NCBI GenBank assembly: GCA_947088675.1
Contig: CAMUHN010000013.1
Span: forward strand, 1-56,726
Direction: 5' to 3'
Source: an uncultured Roseburia sp.
GTDB taxonomy: Bacteria; Bacillota; Clostridia; Lachnospirales; Lachnospiraceae
Length of the DNA: 56,726 nt
The notes below the pieces were generated by a model, which saw only the letters and a list, made by a program, of their open reading frames with translations, was not told the origin of the DNA and ran no database searches. Below are positions 51,229 through 56,726 of this stretch, piece after piece; positions within the stretch are counted from its first letter, which is position 1; each line of letters opens with the position of its first letter. A program made the translations under genes and the position numbers.

Positions 51229-51963
51229 ATGAAAAGAGCATCAAAAGAATTAAAGCGCATTGCGCGCGATCTGTTAAACGACCGTTACAGTATACCAATC
51301 GGGGCTTTCTTAACCGCAGGACTTATCCCTGCGGTTTTAGAGATTCCTTTTTTGTTGTCGTCAGGAACCGAACCCTCCGCGATGCAGATGACGATTCATC
51401 TGATTGCGCGGTTTTTGATCTTGCTGATTGCGCATGTGCTGGAAACGGGCGTTATCTATATGCATTTAAATATGACAAGAAAAAAAGCGTATACGCTGTC
51501 GCAGATTTTTTATCCGTTGAAAAACGGTACGGAGCGATACTTCGGGGCGGCTTTTTTGCTGTGTCTTTTTCTTGTAATAAGCTGTCTGCCTGCGGCAGTC
51601 GGCGGAATTTATTTCTATCTCACAAAGATGAGTATAAAAACAGGAGTGATTTTTGCAGGCGCGGCGCTTGCGTCCCTGATTCTTGTGGCAGCTTGCCTGC
51701 TCAATTTTAATTTTGTATCTTTTTTTCTTCTGGATTATCCAAAGATGAAAGTGTGGGATTCTTTTTTGGAGTGCCGCCGGATGATGAAAGGGAACAAAGG
51801 GAGGTTCCTGTTTCTTGCCTTAAGCTTTCTCGGGTGGGGCTTTTTGATTTTCTTTTCCTTTGGAATTGCTTCACTTTGGGTGAGGCCGTATCTGACGCAG
51901 ACGATGGTAAATTTTTATCTGGACTGTACAACGGAGCTTGATCGGATTCCGGTCAGGGGTTAG
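51229..51963 (+). CDS. DUF975 family membrane protein
   Basis: A 244-residue protein with about five membrane helices and the DUF975 pattern: N-terminal ASKELKRIARDLLNDRY, then LDYPKMKVWDSFLECRRMMKGNKGRFLFL near residue 170 and a C-terminal helix. The function is unknown. It follows the SprA-like gene by 45 bases and may share its transcript. Its last codons and stop lie in the first copy of a 19-bp direct repeat. Confidence 0.82.
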   Translation: MKRASKELKRIARDLLNDRYSIPIGAFLTAGLIPAVLEIPFLLSSGTEPSAMQMTIHLIARFLILLIAHVLETGVIYMHLNMTRKKAYTLSQIFYPLKNGTERYFGAAFLLCLFLVISCLPAAVGGIYFYLTKMSIKTGVIFAGAALASLILVAACLLNFNFVSFFLLDYPKMKVWDSFLECRRMMKGNKGRFLFLALSFLGWGFLIFFSFGIASLWVRPYLTQTMVNFYLDCTTELDRIPVRG

Positions 51964-52111
51964 CGTGAGAAGAACTTCTAATCGCTCACAGCAAAGGCTG
52001 TTTCACGAAGAAGTTCTAAGTCTCACACAGGAGAATCCCTGTAAACAAGGGATTCTCCGCCCGGATATGAGTCGCAGCGAAGCTGCGACATGGGGGTTAG
52101 CGTGAGAAGAA
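51956..52111 (+). repeat. Palindromic intergenic element bounded by 19-bp direct repeats
   Basis: GGGGTTAGCGTGAGAAGAA occurs at 51956-51974 and 52093-52111. Between lie three hairpins: GTGAGA-AGAACTTCT (51965-51979) with AGAAGTTCT-aag-TCTCAC (52009-52026), enclosing CAGC-AAAG-GCTG; GGAGAATCCCT (52030-52040) with AGGGATTCTCC (52048-52058); and GTCGCAG (52071-52077) with CTGCGAC (52083-52089). There is no coding frame and no T-tract. It resembles a REP-like or small non-autonomous element. Confidence 0.75.
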
Positions 52112-52129
52112 ATATAGAATAAGTTTCTG

Positions 52130-54721
<2,592 letters not shown>

Positions 54722-54797
54722 AGCATACCTCGCTTTCTAAATAAGATCATAGTGTGAGAAGAAGTTCTGGCATAAAAGTTGGTCTGTTGATAATTGT

Positions 54798-54826
54798 GTT
54801 ATAACACGTATTATTAGCACTGTCAA
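54798..54826 (-). promoter_or_regulatory. clpB promoter overlapping CIRCE
   Basis: On the minus strand a consensus TTGACA (54821-54826) and TATAAC (54798-54803) have a 17-bp spacer, about 77 bases before the ATG. The -35 lies inside the CIRCE element. Confidence 0.88.
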
Positions 54827-54840
54827 GAGGTGAGTGCTAA
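54814..54840. promoter_or_regulatory. CIRCE operator (HrcA binding site)
   Basis: TTAGCACTG-N9-GAGTGCTAA matches the CIRCE consensus TTAGCACTC-N9-GAGTGCTAA with one mismatch. HrcA bound here would cover the clpB -35. The hrcA gene is not in the window. Confidence 0.95.
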
Positions 54841-54859
54841 TATTTTCAGATAATTTTTG

Positions 54860-54963
54860 CAAACCCTTGATTTCAGCGGGTTTGCGGGTTTCTAAAATCT
54901 TTATAAAGTGCTGTTTTCGGTGTTTTACACCATTTTTACACCATTTTTTTTATTTTTGGTGTA
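54860..54963. other. Probable end and attachment region of the integrative element
   Basis: Between the CIRCE site and the int stop lie CAAACCC (54860-54866) with GGGTTTG (54878-54884), then GGTGT-TTT-ACACC (54919-54931), two adjacent copies of TTTTACACCAT (54923-54933, 54934-54944), and an inverted GGTGTA near 54958-54963. Such repeats next to a tyrosine recombinase gene are typical arm-binding sites. The core att site cannot be fixed without the other end or an empty locus. Confidence 0.55.
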
Positions 54964-56178
54964 CTAAATATTTACGGTTTTGTCGAGTTTGGCAATCTCT
55001 GCTTTTATATCCACTGCTTTCGTGAGATGATTGTAAACGTCTAACGTTACATCACTATGGGCGTGTCCCATAATGTATTGTGATATTTTCACGTTCATGC
55101 CCTGCCTTGCCATATTGGTACAGGCGGTGTGACGCATATTATGCGCGGAAATCTTAGGCAGTAATTCTGCCCTGCGGTGTTCTTTTTTTGCCCTGCCTGC
55201 TTCTTCCCTGTTGTATGCATCAATGATATTGTAAATAACATTATTGACCGCGCCAGGCATAAGCGGTCTGCCCGTCTTTGCTAAAAAGATAAAATCCGTA
55301 TAGCCGTCAATATCTTCCGTACAGCGTCTGCCGAGCATGAAGTTTACCTTTTTCTGCTCTGTAAAGGCCTTGTATGCTTTTCGCGACAGTGGAATCAGAC
55401 GGATTCCTGCTTCGGTCTTTGGTGTTCCTGCATGGAATTTATAGCCGTCCCCCAGATCCTTATAAATTAACTGATGGTTGATGGACAGCTCTTTATTTTC
55501 CAGATCTATGTCATTCCATGTCAGGCCGATCAGTTCGCCGCACCTTACCCCTGTTTCCAGCATAACCGTAATCATGGGTACATATACATTGTAAACATTG
55601 CTGTCACTCATGAACCCCAGCAGTCTGTCCTGCTGTTCCGGTGTCAGCACGTCCTTTTCCTTTGCCGTTTCCCCATAATCACCGGACAACGCTTTTCTGG
55701 CAGGATTCTTACGGATAATATCATCATCCACAGCCATCTCCAGCGCCGGAAATAAGAGCGCGTGAATCATTTTTATAGTGCTGTGGGAATATTCTGCCCT
55801 TGACATCTTTGCATAAAAAGCCCTGACGTGTGAAGAGCGTAACTGCACCACCCTTATACTGCCGATTTCGTCTTTCGCGTGGTTATTCCACATTTTCACA
55901 TAATTCACTCTGGTTGTGTCAGATATCTCTTTTGTTTCCATATATCTTTCAAAAAGCGTGTTGACCGTCATTTTTTTTGCCGCACTGTCTGACAGGATAT
56001 CATCATCCATATCTTTTGCTATCTGCTTTTCCTGTGCCCTTAAATCCTGTAAATCCTTTGCATATACCGTCTGGCGTTTCCCGCTTCTTGGGTCTGTGTA
56101 CCGGTACATGTATGTGCCGTCTTTCCGCTGTGACTCCCCTGTGTGTAAATTGCGTCCCCTGCTGTCTTTCCTTGCCAT
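54964..56178 (-). CDS. int: Tn916-type tyrosine site-specific integrase
   Basis: A 404-residue tyrosine recombinase. The start MARKDSRGRNLHTGESQRKDG closely resembles the arm-binding N-terminal domain of Tn916 integrase. A SAM-like core-binding domain (about 75-170) and the catalytic domain follow. Active-site residues seen are R212 (GVRCGEL), H346 and R349 (HNMRHT), a GH in YIMGHAHSD and the nucleophile Y382 (DVYNHL), all intact. It would integrate and excise the element whose edge lies at about 54.85 kb. ATG 56178 was chosen since AAAGGA lies 10 nt upstream; a longer frame reaches 56265. Confidence 0.95.
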   Translation of the reverse strand: MARKDSRGRNLHTGESQRKDGTYMYRYTDPRSGKRQTVYAKDLQDLRAQEKQIAKDMDDDILSDSAAKKMTVNTLFERYMETKEISDTTRVNYVKMWNNHAKDEIGSIRVVQLRSSHVRAFYAKMSRAEYSHSTIKMIHALLFPALEMAVDDDIIRKNPARKALSGDYGETAKEKDVLTPEQQDRLLGFMSDSNVYNVYVPMITVMLETGVRCGELIGLTWNDIDLENKELSINHQLIYKDLGDGYKFHAGTPKTEAGIRLIPLSRKAYKAFTEQKKVNFMLGRRCTEDIDGYTDFIFLAKTGRPLMPGAVNNVIYNIIDAYNREEAGRAKKEHRRAELLPKISAHNMRHTACTNMARQGMNVKISQYIMGHAHSDVTLDVYNHLTKAVDIKAEIAKLDKTVNI

Positions 56179-56291
56179 ATCAAACCATTCCTTTCCATGC
56201 GCACCCCTTTCTTCCGGAATGGTTTCCGGTCTTTGTTCCATAACAGAATTATACCAGAAATCCATTCCGGATAACAGGGGGAACTGCTTTT

Positions 56292-56489
56292 TTATTCCGC
56301 CAGATCATTGATGTACTGCCGTACTTTTTCGACGGAATATAAAACACGTCTGCCGATTATGATTCTTGCCCCTGCCTGTTCCCCGATTCTGCGCGCGGTT
56401 GCATGACCGCAGGAAAGCATGGCGGAAAGCCTGCCTATGTCTGCGGCTATATACTGATCTGTTTCGCTTTTTTTCGTTTTATTCATCAT
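56292..56489 (-). CDS. xis: Excisionase (Tn916 Xis-like, winged-helix DNA binding)
   Basis: A 65-residue protein with an N-terminal charged stretch, then a helix-turn-helix-like segment (RLSAMLSCGHATARRIGEQAG) and a C-terminal YSVEKVRQYIND. Size, pattern and position just upstream of int match Tn916-type excisionases, which bend DNA at the element ends and favour excision. It starts at adjacent ATG codons with GGGGTAA upstream. The 113-base gap to int contains no gene. Confidence 0.88.
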   Translation of the reverse strand: MMNKTKKSETDQYIAADIGRLSAMLSCGHATARRIGEQAGARIIIGRRVLYSVEKVRQYINDLAE

Positions 56490-56496
56490 TTACCCC

Positions 56497-56709
56497 TTAT
56501 CCGGAAATCTGTTTTTTCTGTATCCTGTTTTTCAGTTTTCGGTAATTCGGTTTCTGGGTAATTCGGATTTTCGGTATTCGGTATTCGGTATCTGGGTAAT
56601 TCGGGTTTTCGGTAATTCGGTATCTGGGTAATTCGGGTTTTCGGTAATCCGGTTCTGCGTCCGGAGTTGCACTTTTATTTTCCGGCCATGAGGGCGCGGA
56701 ACGTTTCAT
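56497..56709 (-). CDS. Doubtful small reading frame over a tandem repeat
   Basis: A 70-residue frame, very rich in Pro, Tyr, Arg and Asn, runs through a 32/38-bp repeat array. The repeat unit is not a multiple of three, so successive units are read in different frames, which argues against selection on a protein. An in-frame TAA lies two codons before the GTG/ATG start, so it does not continue a longer gene. I keep it only as a low-confidence possibility. Confidence 0.2.
   Translation of the reverse strand: MKRSAPSWPENKSATPDAEPDYRKPELPRYRITENPNYPDTEYRIPKIRITQKPNYRKLKNRIQKKQISG
56536..56652. repeat. 32-bp tandem repeat array upstream of xis
   Basis: Three units and a partial fourth begin TTTTCGGTA: 56536-56567 (32 bp), 56568-56605 (38 bp, with an extra 6 bp), 56606-56637 (32 bp) and 56638-56652 (partial). 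Each is built from smaller GGTAATTCGG-like motifs. It has no spacers and so is not a CRISPR array. Confidence 0.9.
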
Positions 56710-56726
56710 CACTGATTATATTTCCG

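Noticed and set aside
56536-56652. Possible CRISPR array
   Set aside because: Repeats are directly adjacent with no unique spacers and no cas genes are nearby.

Overview
The window looks like chromosomal DNA of a low-to-moderate-GC anaerobic Firmicute, most likely a Lachnospiraceae-type gut clostridium. The grounds are the ftsH-uvrC and hprK/murB/rapZ/whiA blocks, HrcA/CIRCE control of clpB, a type III glutamine synthetase, LytTR/GHKL two-component systems, large secreted pectin enzymes with BIG2, FIVAR and LRR_5 modules, and a Tn916-type integrase/excisionase. No species can be named from sequence alone.

Layout. 1-3.3 kb: tRNA-Ser(CGA), an Rpn/PD-(D/E)XK nuclease with an in-frame 24-bp repeat, and a LytTR regulator/GHKL kinase pair ending in a strong terminator. 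3.4-7.4 kb: a four-gene sugar-type ABC importer operon with an inverted repeat inside its promoter. 7.4-11.2 kb (minus): a restriction-modification locus, in which one 837-residue protein carries both an m5C and an N6-adenine methyltransferase and is followed by an HNH nuclease. 11.2-14.5 kb: three genes of unknown function and an orphan membrane GHKL kinase. 14.6-25.5 kb: a divergent pair of very large secreted proteins for rhamnogalacturonan I (SGNH/CE12-like acetylesterase and PL11-like lyase), with a GrpB-family gene between them. 25.7-29.1 kb: a phospholipid operon (PAP2, flippase-like membrane protein, pssA, psd), facing pyrG across a bidirectional terminator.

31-42 kb is housekeeping: ftsH-uvrC; a compact hprK, M18 peptidase, murB, rapZ, whiA, lipid kinase operon; and class II fructose-bisphosphate aldolase. 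42-46.3 kb is nitrogen assimilation: type III glutamine synthetase, then an ammonium channel fused to a PII domain. 46.4-52.1 kb holds small or poorly known genes (DUF1266, Tex, a DUF4190-like membrane protein, DUF2752, a SprA-like HExxH protein, DUF975) and a structured intergenic element bounded by 19-bp direct repeats. clpB follows on the minus strand with its -35 inside a CIRCE operator. From about 54.85 kb the sequence is the edge of an integrative element: Tn916-type int and xis, an 11-bp direct repeat next to int, and a 32-bp tandem repeat array before xis; the window ends inside it.

The most unusual items are the fused m5C/m6A methyltransferase with HNH nuclease, the palindromic element with 19-bp direct repeats beside clpB, and the repeat array beside xis. 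All functional calls come from reading motifs and architecture; no database search was run.
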